Positions 54,791 to 63,910 are shown, counted from the first letter of the stretch. The stretch is 64,000 nt of DNA from Microbispora bryophytorum (GCF_006874465.1 NZ_VIRL01000027.1:1-64000), one strand, 5' to 3'. A program made the numbers and translations. Notes: generated from the sequence alone by a model not told the origin.

Positions 54791-56520
54791 ACCGCACTCC
54801 CCGCGGTCAGTTGGGACTCGACGATCTCGACGTACGTCGGGCAGGAGTCGAGCAGTTCGTCATGGGTGCCGATGCCGATGACGACGCCGTCGTCCAGGAC
54901 GACGATCTGGTCGGCGTCGGCGATGGTCGAGACCCGCTGAGCGACGATCACCACGGCGGCGTCGGCCGTGTGCGGGCGCAGCGCGGCGCGCAGCCTGGCG
55001 TCGGTGGTCAGGTCGAGTGCCGAGAACGAGTCGTCGAACAGATAGATCTCGGGTTCGGCGACCAGCGCGCGGGCGATGGACAGGCGCTGGCGCTGCCCGC
55101 CGGACACGTTTGTGCCGCCCTGGGCGATCGGCGCCTGCAGCCCCTCGGGCATGGCCTCGACGAAGTCGCGGGCCTGGGCGATCTCCAGCGCCTCCCACAG
55201 CTCCTCGTCGGTGGCGTCCGGGTTGCCGTACCGCAGGTTGCTCGCCACGGTGCCGGTGAACAGATACGGCTTCTGCGGCACCAGCCCGATGCGCGTCCAG
55301 AGCATCTGGGGGTCGAGGTCGCGCACGTCGGCGCCGTCGATCAGCACGGCGCCGGAGGTCGCGTCGAACAGCCGGGGCACCAGGGAGAGCAGGGTCGTCT
55401 TCCCCGACCCGGTGCTGCCGATGATCGCGGTGGTCCGTCCCGCGGTCACGCGGAAGGAGACACCGGACAACACCGGCGCCTGCGCGCCCGGATAGCGGAA
55501 CTCGACGTCACGCAGCTCCAGCTCGGCCCGGCGGTCCACCTGCCGTACGGGACGCTCGGGTGGGCGCACCGACGATTCGGTGTCCAGCACCTCGGCGATG
55601 CGCTCCGCGCAGACCGCGGCGCGCGGAATCATGATCGAGATGAAGGTGGCCATCATCATCGACATGAGGATCTGCATCAGGTACATGAGGAACGCGGTGA
55701 GGGCGCCCACCTGCATCTCGCCGCTGTCCACCCGGGCGGCGCCGAACCACAGCACGGCGACGCTGGAGGCGTTGAGGATCAGCATCACGGTGGGGAAGAT
55801 GAGCGCGGTCAGCCGCCCGACGCGCAGCGCCGTCCCGGTCAGCTCGTCGTTCGCCTGCGCGAACCGGTGGATCTCCTCACGCTCCCGGACGAAGGCCCGG
55901 ACCACGCGGATGCCGGAAAGCTGCTCGCGGAGCACCTGGTTCACCACGTCGATGCGGGTCTGCATGGCGCGGAACTGCGGGACCATGCGGAAGACGATCA
56001 GCCCGATCGAGACCAGCAGCACCGGGACGCAGACCAGCATGAGCCACGACAGCCCGACGTCCTGACGCAGGGCCATGATGATGCCGCCGACCCCCATGAT
56101 GGGCGCGGCGACCAGCATCGTGCAGGTCATCACCACGAGCATCTGGATCTGCTGCACGTCGTTGGTGTTGCGGGTGATCAGCGACGGAGCCCCGAACTCG
56201 GCGACCTCCCGCTGGGAGAAGCCGCTCACGCGGTGGAAGACCGCCGACCGGACGTCCCGGCCGAACCCCGCCGCCACCCGGGCACCGTGATAGACCGCCG
56301 CGATCGAGCAGGCGATCTGCACGAGGGACACGGTCAGCATCCAGCCGCCGGTGGCCAGGATGTAGCCGGTGTCGCCGGTGGCCACCCCCTGGTCGATGAT
56401 GTCGGCGTTCAGGCTGGGCAGGTAGAGGGAGGCGATCGTGCCGACGAGCTGGAACAGCACCACCGCCGTCAGCGCGGGCGAGTAGGGGCGCAGATACGTG
56501 CGGAGCAGGCGGCTCAGCAC
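54787..56520 (-). CDS. ABC exporter half-transporter, degenerate-Walker subunit
   Basis: A 577-aa half-transporter: six transmembrane helices (about 15-310) and an NBD (about 335-565). Walker [11 protein letters not shown] and signature [10 protein letters not shown] are canonical, but Walker B reads [12 protein letters not shown], with Asp in place of the catalytic Glu, and the H-loop region VIVAQRVST has Gln for His. Together with the partner this gives one competent and one degenerate ATP site, as in TM287/288 and BmrCD. First gene of the operon. Confidence 0.93.
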   Translation of the reverse strand: MLSRLLRTYLRPYSPALTAVVLFQLVGTIASLYLPSLNADIIDQGVATGDTGYILATGGWMLTVSLVQIACSIAAVYHGARVAAGFGRDVRSAVFHRVSGFSQREVAEFGAPSLITRNTNDVQQIQMLVVMTCTMLVAAPIMGVGGIIMALRQDVGLSWLMLVCVPVLLVSIGLIVFRMVPQFRAMQTRIDVVNQVLREQLSGIRVVRAFVREREEIHRFAQANDELTGTALRVGRLTALIFPTVMLILNASSVAVLWFGAARVDSGEMQVGALTAFLMYLMQILMSMMMATFISIMIPRAAVCAERIAEVLDTESSVRPPERPVRQVDRRAELELRDVEFRYPGAQAPVLSGVSFRVTAGRTTAIIGSTGSGKTTLLSLVPRLFDATSGAVLIDGADVRDLDPQMLWTRIGLVPQKPYLFTGTVASNLRYGNPDATDEELWEALEIAQARDFVEAMPEGLQAPIAQGGTNVSGGQRQRLSIARALVAEPEIYLFDDSFSALDLTTDARLRAALRPHTADAAVVIVAQRVSTIADADQIVVLDDGVVIGIGTHDELLDSCPTYVEIVESQLTAGSAV

Positions 56521-56553
56521 GGCCGTGGTCCAGGGGAGCGCCGCGGGGAGGGC

Positions 56554-56606
56554 AAAATCATGCCGAACACGCTATATGAGCAGCTAGCTCGTTCACGCAT
56601 GATTTT
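56554..56606. promoter_or_regulatory. Long nested dyad upstream of ABC exporter operon
   Basis: Outer arms AAAATCATGC (56554-56563) and GCATGATTTT (56597-56606) are perfectly complementary; inside, GAAC pairs with GTTC and GAGC with GCTC around AGCTA. The element is AT-rich, lies 34-86 bp before the exporter start and is the only such sequence nearby; likely operator for a dimeric or tetrameric repressor. Confidence 0.7.
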
Positions 56607-56732
56607 TCGGCAGGAGCGGGCAGAGCATCGGCGTCCGTGGGAGTGAACAGGGAACCGGCGTCCGGCCTCCTGCGCGATGCCGCACAAGGGACGTCAGGCG
56701 GGGCGGGCGAGTTTTCGGCGGCATACGCTGCT

Positions 56733-56768
56733 GCGGTCTCGCGGGAGAAAGTGCTCCCACGAGACCGC
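56733..56768. terminator. Hairpin downstream of the 56.9-58.6 kb operon
   Basis: A stem of 9 plus 5 bp with one mismatch (56733-56747 with 56754-56768) and a 6-nt loop. It sits 90 bp beyond the last gene of the minus-strand operon; terminator for that operon. The remaining sequence from 56607 to 56856 has no supported gene. Confidence 0.7.
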
Positions 56769-56856
56769 TTCGCGTTGTTCCGGCCTGTGTTGTCCGGGGG
56801 ATTTCCGGGCTGCGTTGTCCGGGCTGGGTTTTCTGGGGAGGCGTCCGGCCGCGGGG

Positions 56857-57051
56857 TCAGCGACGGACGCGTCCGCCGCGCCAGCCGCCGCGCCAGGAGT
56901 TCACCCCGGCGGTGCCGATGCCGGCCTGGTGCAAAGCCAGCAGGCACAGGCCGAGGGCGAGCAGCGCGGTCAGGCCGATGCCGATGCTCGCGTTGAGGAG
57001 GTCAAGGAGAAAGGCGATCCCGAAGACGACCGCCGCGGCGATGGCGAGCAT
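56857..57051 (-). CDS. Small membrane protein (64 aa)
   Basis: One long or two short transmembrane helices (about 2-18 and 25-42; MLAIAAAVVFGIAFLLDLLNAS, GLTALLALGLCLLAL) and a basic Gly/Arg/Trp tail. Small actinobacterial membrane proteins of this shape are common but uncharacterised. It follows the acidic protein gene by 7 nt and ends the operon. Confidence 0.75.
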   Translation of the reverse strand: MLAIAAAVVFGIAFLLDLLNASIGIGLTALLALGLCLLALHQAGIGTAGVNSWRGGWRGGRVRR

Positions 57052-57058
57052 TGTTCCC

Positions 57059-57943
57059 TCACTTCCGGGTCAGGTGGGCAAGTAACGCGTGGTACTCGTG
57101 CAGGGCCAGGCGCAGCGCCTCGGTGTCGCCCCGCTCGTTGTCCTTCCACTGGTCGAGCAGCGCCTGCCGGCGGGTGGTGAGGGCCGACAGGGCCTCCTCC
57201 ACGAGCGCGTCCGCCTGCTCGACCGACTGACGGGGATCGTCGACGAAGCCCGTCTTGACCTCGCGCCACCGGCTGTCCAGCGTCTCGTCCAGGAAGGACG
57301 CCGTGCCGGAGGCCGCGGTGGTGGCGGGGTAGTTCACCGGACCGTCGACGGCGGCGCCGACAGTGGCGGGCGTGGTGGCGTCCGCGGAAGTCGTGGTGTC
57401 CAGGGCGGTCACACCGTCCCGGGTGTGGCCGGTGCCGTCCGTCTCAGGGTCGCGGTCCGCGTCGTCGCCGTAGGCGTCGTACGCGCCGGTCGCGTCGTCG
57501 TCGGACGGACCCGGCCGGGTGCCGGGCTCGGTGAAGTCGTCCGCACGGCCGTCCGCGACGAGGCGGTCGCCCTCGGCCGTGTGCCTGCCGCCGGTCTGGG
57601 GCGACGTGAGGACGTCGTCGCCCGCCTGCTCGTACGGCTCGCGGAAGCGGGAGGTGCCGTCCGCGTCGGTTGTCGCGTCCGTCTCCGCGTCACCGCCGGG
57701 TTCCGGTGTCGTGTCCTGCGGGTACGTGCGGTCTCCGGCGTCGCGTGCGGTGCCGTCCGGATACCCGGCGGTGTACGCGTCGCTGGGGGAGTAGACCGGA
57801 CCGGGGCCCTCGTGCTCGTCCCGCCCGGCGTCCGCGACGGCACTCTCTCGGCGGGCCTCCTCCTCCAGGGGCTCGGGGGTCTCGGGAGTCGGCTGCTCGG
57901 CGACCTTGTCGCGCTCGTCGTACTTGTTCGTCCGCATGGTCAT
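57059..57943 (-). CDS. Acidic protein with shared C-terminal helical domain
   Basis: A 294-aa protein. Residues 1-215 are acidic, Asp/Thr/Gly-rich and probably disordered; residues 220-294 are a compact helical domain (WREVKTGFVDDPRQSVEQAD, ALVEEALSAL, RLALHEYHALLAHL). The same pattern occurs in the upstream gene's product (WAEVQERFVDAPGFAVTEAD, MVHYRALFHELL), so the two are paralogous in this part. No known domain name comes to mind. Coupled to the upstream gene by a 4-nt overlap. Confidence 0.8.
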   Translation of the reverse strand: MTMRTNKYDERDKVAEQPTPETPEPLEEEARRESAVADAGRDEHEGPGPVYSPSDAYTAGYPDGTARDAGDRTYPQDTTPEPGGDAETDATTDADGTSRFREPYEQAGDDVLTSPQTGGRHTAEGDRLVADGRADDFTEPGTRPGPSDDDATGAYDAYGDDADRDPETDGTGHTRDGVTALDTTTSADATTPATVGAAVDGPVNYPATTAASGTASFLDETLDSRWREVKTGFVDDPRQSVEQADALVEEALSALTTRRQALLDQWKDNERGDTEALRLALHEYHALLAHLTRK

Positions 57944-58578
57944 CGCCCCGCCTTTCGTACGTTCGCGTGGTGGCCGCTCATCGAGGCGCCGTCATGGCCG
58001 TCGGCGGCGGCACCGTTGTGGTTGTTCGGAGCGACGTCGGCGTCGTCGCCGTCGCCGAGAAGCTCGTGGAACAGCGCGCGGTAGTGGACCATGGCCTGGC
58101 GGAGTTCTTCCGTGGTGGCCTCCTGCCGGGCGGCGCGGCTGCTGATGTCGTGGGCGTTGCGGTAGTGGTCGAGCGTGGCGGCGTGGGCCACCGACAGGTC
58201 GCTCAGACGCTGCTCGAACTCGTCCGTGGGATAGCCGCGCTCGGCCATCACCGCGGTGACCAGCGTGTCGGCCTCGGTCACGGCGAAGCCGGGAGCGTCC
58301 ACGAACCGCTCCTGCACCTCGGCCCACTTCCTCGCGTACCCTTCCCGGGTCTGCGGGTCGAGCGGGCGGATGTCCAGCTTGGCGTGGCGCTCCTCGCGGG
58401 CGAGCAGTTCCTGCTCGGCCTCTTTACGGCTGTCGCTCTCCCGCACCGTCCGTTCGTACTCGGGCCCGAAACGGTCCTGCAGGTGGCGTCGGCGGTTACG
58501 TGCCGACACAAGGTAGCCGACTGCAAGGATCACCAGCACGGCGACGATCACGACGGCCACCCATGCTACGGCGGTCAT
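57940..58578 (-). CDS. Membrane-anchored protein of the same operon
   Basis: A 212-aa protein: one N-terminal transmembrane helix (about 4-25), a charged coiled-coil-like stretch (about 30-70; RESDSRKEAEQELLAREERH), then the helical domain shared with the downstream gene product (about 82-175), and a His/Asn/Gly-rich tail. It appears anchored with its bulk in the cytosol. First gene of the operon; the DUF6458 gene is divergent. Function unknown. Confidence 0.8.
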   Translation of the reverse strand: MTAVAWVAVVIVAVLVILAVGYLVSARNRRRHLQDRFGPEYERTVRESDSRKEAEQELLAREERHAKLDIRPLDPQTREGYARKWAEVQERFVDAPGFAVTEADTLVTAVMAERGYPTDEFEQRLSDLSVAHAATLDHYRNAHDISSRAARQEATTEELRQAMVHYRALFHELLGDGDDADVAPNNHNGAAADGHDGASMSGHHANVRKAGR

Positions 58579-58696
58579 ATCTGCCTCCAGGGGTGAGTGC
58601 GTTGTTCATCCGCACTGCCCGGGAACGCGGCCTTTACGCCTTGCGTAATCGTGGATTCTGCGGGTAATGGGCGGTTGACCAGCAGAGGAGGTAGCC

Positions 58697-59032
58697 ATGG
58701 GCTTCGGGGCCAGTCTCGCCTTCATCGCGGTCGGCGCGGTTCTCGCGTTCGCCGTCAAATGGGACGTTCCTGGAATCGACCTGCAAATGATCGGCTGGAT
58801 TCTCATGGCCGTGGGGGTCGTCAGCATGGTGTTGACCGGTCGCTACACCCGGCGCCCGCGGGCCGAGGAGACGGTGGAGACCATCGAGCCGGACATGATG
58901 TACACCGTGGACCCGGCCGCCGAGCCGCACGTCCGCGTTCAGGAGACCGAGTCGCACACCGCCGTCCACCCGGACGAGCGTCACGTGCACGTACGCGAGG
59001 AGACCGCGCCCCTGCCGCGCGACGGTGTGTGA
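58697..59032 (+). CDS. DUF6458-like membrane protein
   Basis: A 111-aa protein with two transmembrane helices (about 5-22 and 31-49) in the pattern GASLAFIAVGAVLAFAVKWDV and GIDLQMIGWILMAVGVVSMV, which is the DUF6458 core. The tail (about 55-111) is acidic with several His. GGAGG precedes ATG 58697. Divergent from the 58.6-56.9 kb operon; both code for small envelope proteins with charged tails and may be coregulated from the 118-bp gap. Confidence 0.85.
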   Translation: MGFGASLAFIAVGAVLAFAVKWDVPGIDLQMIGWILMAVGVVSMVLTGRYTRRPRAEETVETIEPDMMYTVDPAAEPHVRVQETESHTAVHPDERHVHVREETAPLPRDGV

Positions 59033-59042
59033 GTCGTACGGG

Positions 59043-59477
59043 TCAGGGAGCGGTGCCCGCCGCGTCCGAGGCCTCGCGGACCTCGGCGAGGACCCGGGCG
59101 ATGTGTGAGTCGTCCCCGGCGGGCACCTCGTGGAAGCCCCGCTCGGGGTCGTAGGCGATGTCGAGCCCGTTGTCGACCAGCCGGTTCGCCCAGCGTAGAG
59201 CGGTATTGAGCCTGTCCTTGGGGACCAGGCGGCCCTGGGACGCGGCGGAGAGGTTTCGCAGGTTGGTGGCGGGGCCGCTCTGGCTGTGCTCGCGCCGGAG
59301 CTTCCAGGGCAGGGCACGGCTGTGGTCCGTCATCGGCTTGGACAGGCCGGCGGCTCGCTTCGCCTGCAGGACACCCGACTCCGTGACACCGAAGTGCTCG
59401 GCGAGACGGGCGTTGCTCCACCCGTCGGCGGCCAGCCGGACGAGTTCTTCCTGGTCGATGCGCGCCTTCCTCCCCAT
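59043..59477 (-). CDS. HTH-domain hypothetical protein
   Basis: A 144-aa protein with an N-terminal helix-turn-helix (IDQEELVRLAADGWSNARLA, EHFGVTESGVLQAKRAAGL; residues 7-46) like those of resolvase C-termini or phage regulators. The rest (about 50-144) is hydrophilic without a known domain. It lies directly before tRNA-Pro on the other strand. A phage or integrative-element origin is possible. Confidence 0.7.
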   Translation of the reverse strand: MGRKARIDQEELVRLAADGWSNARLAEHFGVTESGVLQAKRAAGLSKPMTDHSRALPWKLRREHSQSGPATNLRNLSAASQGRLVPKDRLNTALRWANRLVDNGLDIAYDPERGFHEVPAGDDSHIARVLAEVREASDAAGTAP

Positions 59478-59569
59478 GATCGCCAGCCTAGGCCCAGCGG
59501 GGCGGTTCGTGTACGCACGAGGGCGGAAACTGCGCTAAGGTTTGGATGTGCCCGGGGAGACCAGGGCAA

Positions 59570-59643
59570 CGGGACGTAGCGCAGTTTGGCAGCGCACTTG
59601 ACTGGGGGTCAAGGGGTCGTGGGTTCAAATCCCGCCGTCCCGA
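59570..59643 (+). tRNA. tRNA-Pro (anticodon GGG)
   Basis: Full cloverleaf: acceptor stem CGGGACG / CGTCCCG, D arm around GCGCAGTTTGGCAGCGC, anticodon stem CTTGA / TCAAG with loop CTGGGGG (anticodon GGG), T loop GTTCAAATC. Discriminator A, CCA not encoded. tRNA-Pro genes are attachment sites for pSAM2-like elements in actinomycetes; no second copy of the 3' end is seen in this window. Confidence 0.97.
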
Positions 59644-59664
59644 CACTGTTCTAGCAGGTCAGAG

Positions 59665-59697
59665 GCCTGATCACTCTCAAAGTGATCAGGCTTTTTT
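59665..59697 (+). terminator. Intrinsic terminator with U tract
   Basis: Perfect 11-bp stem GCCTGATCACT / AGTGATCAGGC, loop CTCAA, then six T. It ends the tRNA transcript. A true U tract is rare elsewhere in this window. The following 180 bp (to 59879) hold no gene. Confidence 0.95.
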
Positions 59698-59879
59698 GAT
59701 GTCTGACCGTCGTTTGACCGTGAAGCTGAACGTGCCGACCGCTCCCGACCGGTGCCCGTCAATACCGGAGCTGACCAGGGGATCCACGGTCAATGAAGGT
59801 GCGGGTGGCCGCCGTGTTCAAATGAACTGCCTCGTCATCTCGGAAGCTGTCCGTTTTGGTGGGATTCGGCCCGGTGAAT

Positions 59880-60158
59880 CTACGTTGTAAAGGTTAGGCG
59901 GGCCTCAGGACGATCGCTTGCCGGGTGAGCCTGGATGTACTGCTGGGCGGCGGTGTGGGCCTGGCGTGCGGTGTCGTCGACGGTTTCGGTTAGAAGTCGG
60001 CAGGCGTGGGTGAGTAGGCGGATTCGCCGGCGCAGCTCGTGGGTGGCCCAGCCGGACACCTGCGCGGCGAAGTCGCGGCCGGCGGTTGCGTGCCAGCCGT
60101 ACTGTCTGAGCGCGCGCAGGCAGCGTTGCTGGTCGGCCCAGCTGTCAGACCACAGCAT
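59880..60158 (-). CDS. Small hypothetical protein (92 aa)
   Basis: A soluble, helical, Arg/Gln-rich protein (ADQQRCLRALRQYGWHATAG, ATHELRRRIRLLTHACRLL). Not recognised. Its ATG overlaps the stop of the upstream gene by one base (TAATG), so the two are coupled. The pair is in the decayed zone behind tRNA-Pro and may be cargo of a former integrative element. Confidence 0.55.
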   Translation of the reverse strand: MLWSDSWADQQRCLRALRQYGWHATAGRDFAAQVSGWATHELRRRIRLLTHACRLLTETVDDTARQAHTAAQQYIQAHPASDRPEARLTFTT

Positions 60159-60361
60159 TAGCGTCGCTGCTCGTCCCTGTCCTCGGCGGCTGCGCGCTCC
60201 GCAAGTTCCTCGACCCGAGCCGCCTGCGCGGCCGCCTCAGCCTCGGTGTCGATTTGTCCCTCCGGATAACCGACTTTTCTGAGACGGGCCAAAAGCTGAT
60301 CCATGGCGTCCCATGCCGCGCTGTGATCACGCACAGGGCGAGCACCACAGCTGTCGGCCAT
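60158..60361 (-). CDS. Small hypothetical protein (67 aa)
   Basis: A short charged protein with a predicted coiled coil at the C-terminus (EAEAAAQAARVEELAERAAA). ATG 60361 has GGGG 8 nt upstream; a GTG seven codons earlier (60382) is the alternative. Not recognised. Coupled to the next small gene. Confidence 0.5.
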   Translation of the reverse strand: MADSCGARPVRDHSAAWDAMDQLLARLRKVGYPEGQIDTEAEAAAQAARVEELAERAAAEDRDEQRR

Positions 60362-60584
60362 GCGATCGCCCCAAGCAGCCACCCTCGTCTGTCGACTTCG
60401 CTGATGTGACGCTGTGATAGGCGGGCAGCAGGTGACCTGCCAGGCCCTCCGGCCTCGCCCGCTCGCGCATCTCGGTCAGGGGCCCGCAGCGCCCAGCTGT
60501 CGCTGGCGTCATCGGCTGGAGCGGCGAAGCCGCTCGGTCTCCTGCCGGTCCGCTTACCCGCGTGTCATGGCCGGTTCGGTTTGG

Positions 60585-61464
60585 TCAGAAGAGCGTGGTT
60601 GCGTCGGTGGAGGCGACGGCTTGGATCTCCTGGGGTGTCATTCCCATGACATTCCGTAGGTCCGTGCCCGTCAAATCGGCACCCCCAGGCGAGCGCCCTC
60701 CAGATGTGCGCCGTTCAGGTGCGCGCCATGTAAAAATGCGGTGCGTAGATAGGCACCGGCCAGGCGGGCGCCCTCCATATGAGCTCCTTCCAGATGGGCA
60801 TCGTCCAAACCCGCACCACTCAGGTCCGCACCGCGAAGGTTCACGCGCCCCAAATCCATGGCGTCCAGGTGCGCGTCGCGTAGCTCGGCACCACGTAAAT
60901 CCGCGTCCTGCAGGTTAGCAGCCGAAGCAAAGCCTTCGAGGCTGCTAATGAATGGGTTGGCATCGCTCAGACGAGCCCCGTTCATGTGCGCGCCTCGCAT
61001 GTCCGCGGGCGGCGGAGATCGGCGGATCGTAGGTCTGCACCGTTCAGGTGTGCGCCGATCAAGTAGGCGCCGCTGAGGTCAGGACCAACATCCTCAGGAG
61101 GGGCTGGAGAATGGCGCTCCGCTCCGCACCGGTGAGTAGGGCGCTGTCCAGGTCGACGGCCGGGAAGCGGACATTGGTCAGGTCGGCTCGTTCATGGGTA
61201 GTCGCAGCCAGAGTGATGGCGATGTCGAGGGCTGCCCGGACGTCAGCGGTGAGCCGGATCGGCGGGGTTTTTTCGTGGTTCGGCGTTGCTGGGCTGGCCG
61301 CACAGGTCAGTGTGCGCCGTACAGAGGTCACGGTTGCGGACGTATGCGGCGAGCACGTTTTGGATCGTGAGAGCGTTCTGGGCGCGCCCCACATCCTCGT
61401 GCTCAGCGGATGTGACTAGCTGCCCCAGGCCGGCTGTGACTTGATAGTGAGCCCGCCCCGCCAT
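60585..61464 (-). pseudogene. Frameshifted pentapeptide-repeat protein gene
   Basis: Minus-strand pieces of one gene in changing frames: an N-terminal helical part (LGQLVTSAEHEDVGRAQNAL, QNVLAAYVRN; from about 61464), LTADVRAALDIA, then pentapeptide repeats (ADLSGAGLDDAHLEGAHMEG) at 61000-60690 and a C-terminal MGMTPQEIQAVASTDATTLF ending in TGA at 60585. Frame changes fall near 61268 (in a run of six A), 61090, 61000 and 60685 (in a run of five G). Intact relatives are single-frame right-handed beta-helix proteins. The 5' start is not identifiable. Confidence 0.75.
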
Positions 61465-62006
61465 CGCCCCCAGGCCGTGGTCGAAAGGCTCCTTTACTTC
61501 CCCCCGGCGCTCGGCTTGTGCGTCACCTTTCCCCGCTCCCGCCGCTACTGATGGGGGCGGTGGTTGGTACGTGCCACCACGCCCGCCTACACGGCCGCCC
61601 GCACCGCCACGGCCCGCGTCCGCCCAGGGGCCACCCGGAGCTGTCCGCGCGGCCCTTCAACACGGCCTGGCGGTTACTCGCGACACGGACTCGGCAGGAC
61701 GGGCCACAGTAAATGGTGAGTGCCGTCGGCGTTGCCGTACCGGCACTACGCGGCATTCGTGGCAGGGTCTGTCGCGGTCACGTTGCCGGAGGCCCGGAAG
61801 GCATCGCCGCCGAGTACAGCAGCGCGTCTTGTCCTGCTAGTACTCCAGTGACACTTCGGGATCTTGAGGGGTCGAGGTCACATGGCGACGGCCACCGCGT
61901 GATCACTCCAAAAGATCGTGCGGTGGCCGCGAGCCACAGCGTAGACCCTGATGGCTCCTGGAACACGTCGGCGGGGCCTGGTGAGTCACCACAGGATCCC
62001 GGCCGA
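61465..62006. other. Gene-free interval before beta-propeller gene terminator
   Basis: About 540 bp with several open frames but none with protein-like composition. The stretch around 61840-61930 (CTAGTACTCCAGTGACACTT onward) is less GC-rich and looks like a different sequence class, perhaps the end of a lost mobile element; no inverted repeat partner is visible. Confidence 0.4.
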
Positions 62007-62032
62007 GGTGCCCGGCCCGGCGGCCGGGCACC
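62007..62032 (-). terminator. Hairpin terminator of the beta-propeller gene
   Basis: Perfect 11-bp stem (62007-62017 with 62022-62032) and CGGC loop, 10 bp beyond the stop codon of the minus-strand gene. Confidence 0.8.
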
Positions 62033-62042
62033 GGTCGTCGGG

Positions 62043-63692
62043 TCACTTGACGATGATCTGATGGGTGGCCTGGGCTGGTCCGGTCCCGCCATCCCCCGCA
62101 TAGCTCGCGAGGTAGCTGTACCTGCCGGCGTTGGCGGGCGTGTCGGTGAACGTGTACGTGCCGTCGGCGTTCACCCTCACCGGCGGGAGCTTGACGGTCT
62201 TACCGCTGGTGCCCTTGACGTACAGGGTGCGCTGCACGGTGAGCGTGGACCCCGGAGAGGGCGGCCTGTCGCCCGCCGTCAGGACGCCGCTCAGCTCCAC
62301 GGCCGTGCCGGCGACGACGGACTGCGGCCCTGTCAGGGTGAGCATGGCTTCGCGCTTGACCGTCACGGTGACGGAGGCGCTGCTGCGGCGGTGGCCGTCG
62401 TCGCCGTCCCAGAACACCCAGTAGATCACCTCGCCGATGTACGGCGGCAGCTCGAAGACGGGCGTGTCCTGGAAGGTGAACGTGCCGTCCTGCCGCGTCG
62501 TCACGCCGGTGATCGGCAGTTTCGTCCAGCCGGGCAGGTACTGGATCACCGTGAGCGGCTTGAGCCCGAGCACCTCGCCGTCGGCGCGGGTGAGCCGCCC
62601 CTCGACGGTGATCGGCGAGCCGGCGTACGCGTCCGTGGGGGCCGTCACCGTGAGCTTGGTGGCCGGTAGCGCGACGCCCGTCACCCGCCACAGCAGCAGC
62701 CGGTCCGTGGAACTGCGCAGCAGTGCGAAGACGTCCGTGCCAGAGAACGCGACGCCGTCCGGGAGCAGTTCGGCGTCCGGCTGGTCGGCCGCGAACAGCT
62801 CCGCGCCCGTCGCCGCGTCGTAGAGGGTGAGGTCGGTGCTGCCCCACTGGCGTCCGGCCGCGAAGTACGCGCCGTCCGAGCCGAGCGCCACGGCGGACGG
62901 GTACCCGTCCCAGCCGTCGCCGTAGGTGCCGGTCGCCGCCAGGGTCCTGGTGTCGTACCTGGTGAAGTGACCGGGGGTGTCGGCCGCGCTGAACAGGGTG
63001 CCGCCGTCGGAGCTCAGGGTGAGGTCGCGCAGGGAGTCGATGCGCCACTCCTCGCCGTCGATCGTGCCGCGCAGCGCGGGGGCGCCGTCGCCGAGGTCGT
63101 AGACCAGTATGTCGGCGTGGTGCAGGGCGGTCTGGCCGACCACGAGCGTGTCGCCGGCGGCCGCGAGCACGGGAGGCCGCAGGTGCTCGCCCCCGAGCGC
63201 CACGGGCGCCGGGGCGCTCGCGCTGAGATCCAGGCCGACGACGCCGCCGGGGCCGTTGTCGCATCCGTGCCCCACCCACAACCGCTCGCCCAGCAACGCC
63301 AGGGTGGACGGGCAGGGGTGGGCCGACAGGTCGATCCGGCGGGTGACGGCGAGGCTCGTGGTGTCGATCTCGGCGACCTCGTTCGAGCCGGTGAGAGCCG
63401 CGTACAGGCGGGTGCCGTCCGCGTTCACGGCCAGCTCTTGGACGCCGGGCAGGCCGGTGACGACACCGCCGGTGAGGTTTCCGTCAGTGCCGGCCACGAT
63501 GATGCGGTCGCCAGCGGGAACGAACACCCGGCCGCCGCCGACGGCCAGGTCGGCGGTGTAGGAGTCGGTGACCCCGAGGTCGGTGGTGGTGCCGGCCGCC
63601 GAGGCGGCGGGGGCCGTGACGGTGAGCAGGCCCGTGATCAGGCCGGCGGCGCCGCAGTAAGCGGCTAATCGGCGAACCAGGGATGGGGACAC
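62043..63692 (-). CDS. Secreted beta-propeller protein with Ig-like repeats
   Basis: A 549-aa exported protein. Signal peptide about 1-32 (cleavage after APAASA), a YncE/YVTN-like beta-propeller (about 40-320; NADGTRLYAALTGSNEVAEI, LSSDGGTLFSAADTPG), then two Ig-like/bacterial filamin-type domains (about 330-440 and 445-549; KLTVTAPTDAYAGSPITVEG, DGTYTFTDTPANAGRYSY). GTG 63692 has GGAGG 6 nt upstream; the longer frame begins before the signal peptide. Probably a surface or secreted binding protein; no catalytic site seen. Confidence 0.85.
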   Translation of the reverse strand: MSPSLVRRLAAYCGAAGLITGLLTVTAPAASAAGTTTDLGVTDSYTADLAVGGGRVFVPAGDRIIVAGTDGNLTGGVVTGLPGVQELAVNADGTRLYAALTGSNEVAEIDTTSLAVTRRIDLSAHPCPSTLALLGERLWVGHGCDNGPGGVVGLDLSASAPAPVALGGEHLRPPVLAAAGDTLVVGQTALHHADILVYDLGDGAPALRGTIDGEEWRIDSLRDLTLSSDGGTLFSAADTPGHFTRYDTRTLAATGTYGDGWDGYPSAVALGSDGAYFAAGRQWGSTDLTLYDAATGAELFAADQPDAELLPDGVAFSGTDVFALLRSSTDRLLLWRVTGVALPATKLTVTAPTDAYAGSPITVEGRLTRADGEVLGLKPLTVIQYLPGWTKLPITGVTTRQDGTFTFQDTPVFELPPYIGEVIYWVFWDGDDGHRRSSASVTVTVKREAMLTLTGPQSVVAGTAVELSGVLTAGDRPPSPGSTLTVQRTLYVKGTSGKTVKLPPVRVNADGTYTFTDTPANAGRYSYLASYAGDGGTGPAQATHQIIVK

Positions 63693-63910
63693 GAGAGCCT
63701 CCTGCCGGGATGGGAACATGCGTTCTAATAACGTCTCATGGGTGCTCCCACGTCAAGATCATTCGGTCGCGCGACACCAAACCGTAATCAAGCACCCTCC
63801 GGGGTTCGAGACCGGGACGATTGTCGGTGCCCGCCGACATAGTCGTCGCCATGACGATTCCCCTCACGTGAGTCCGCGCCGTCCGCGGCCAGGAGCCGGC
63901 GCTGGACGGG

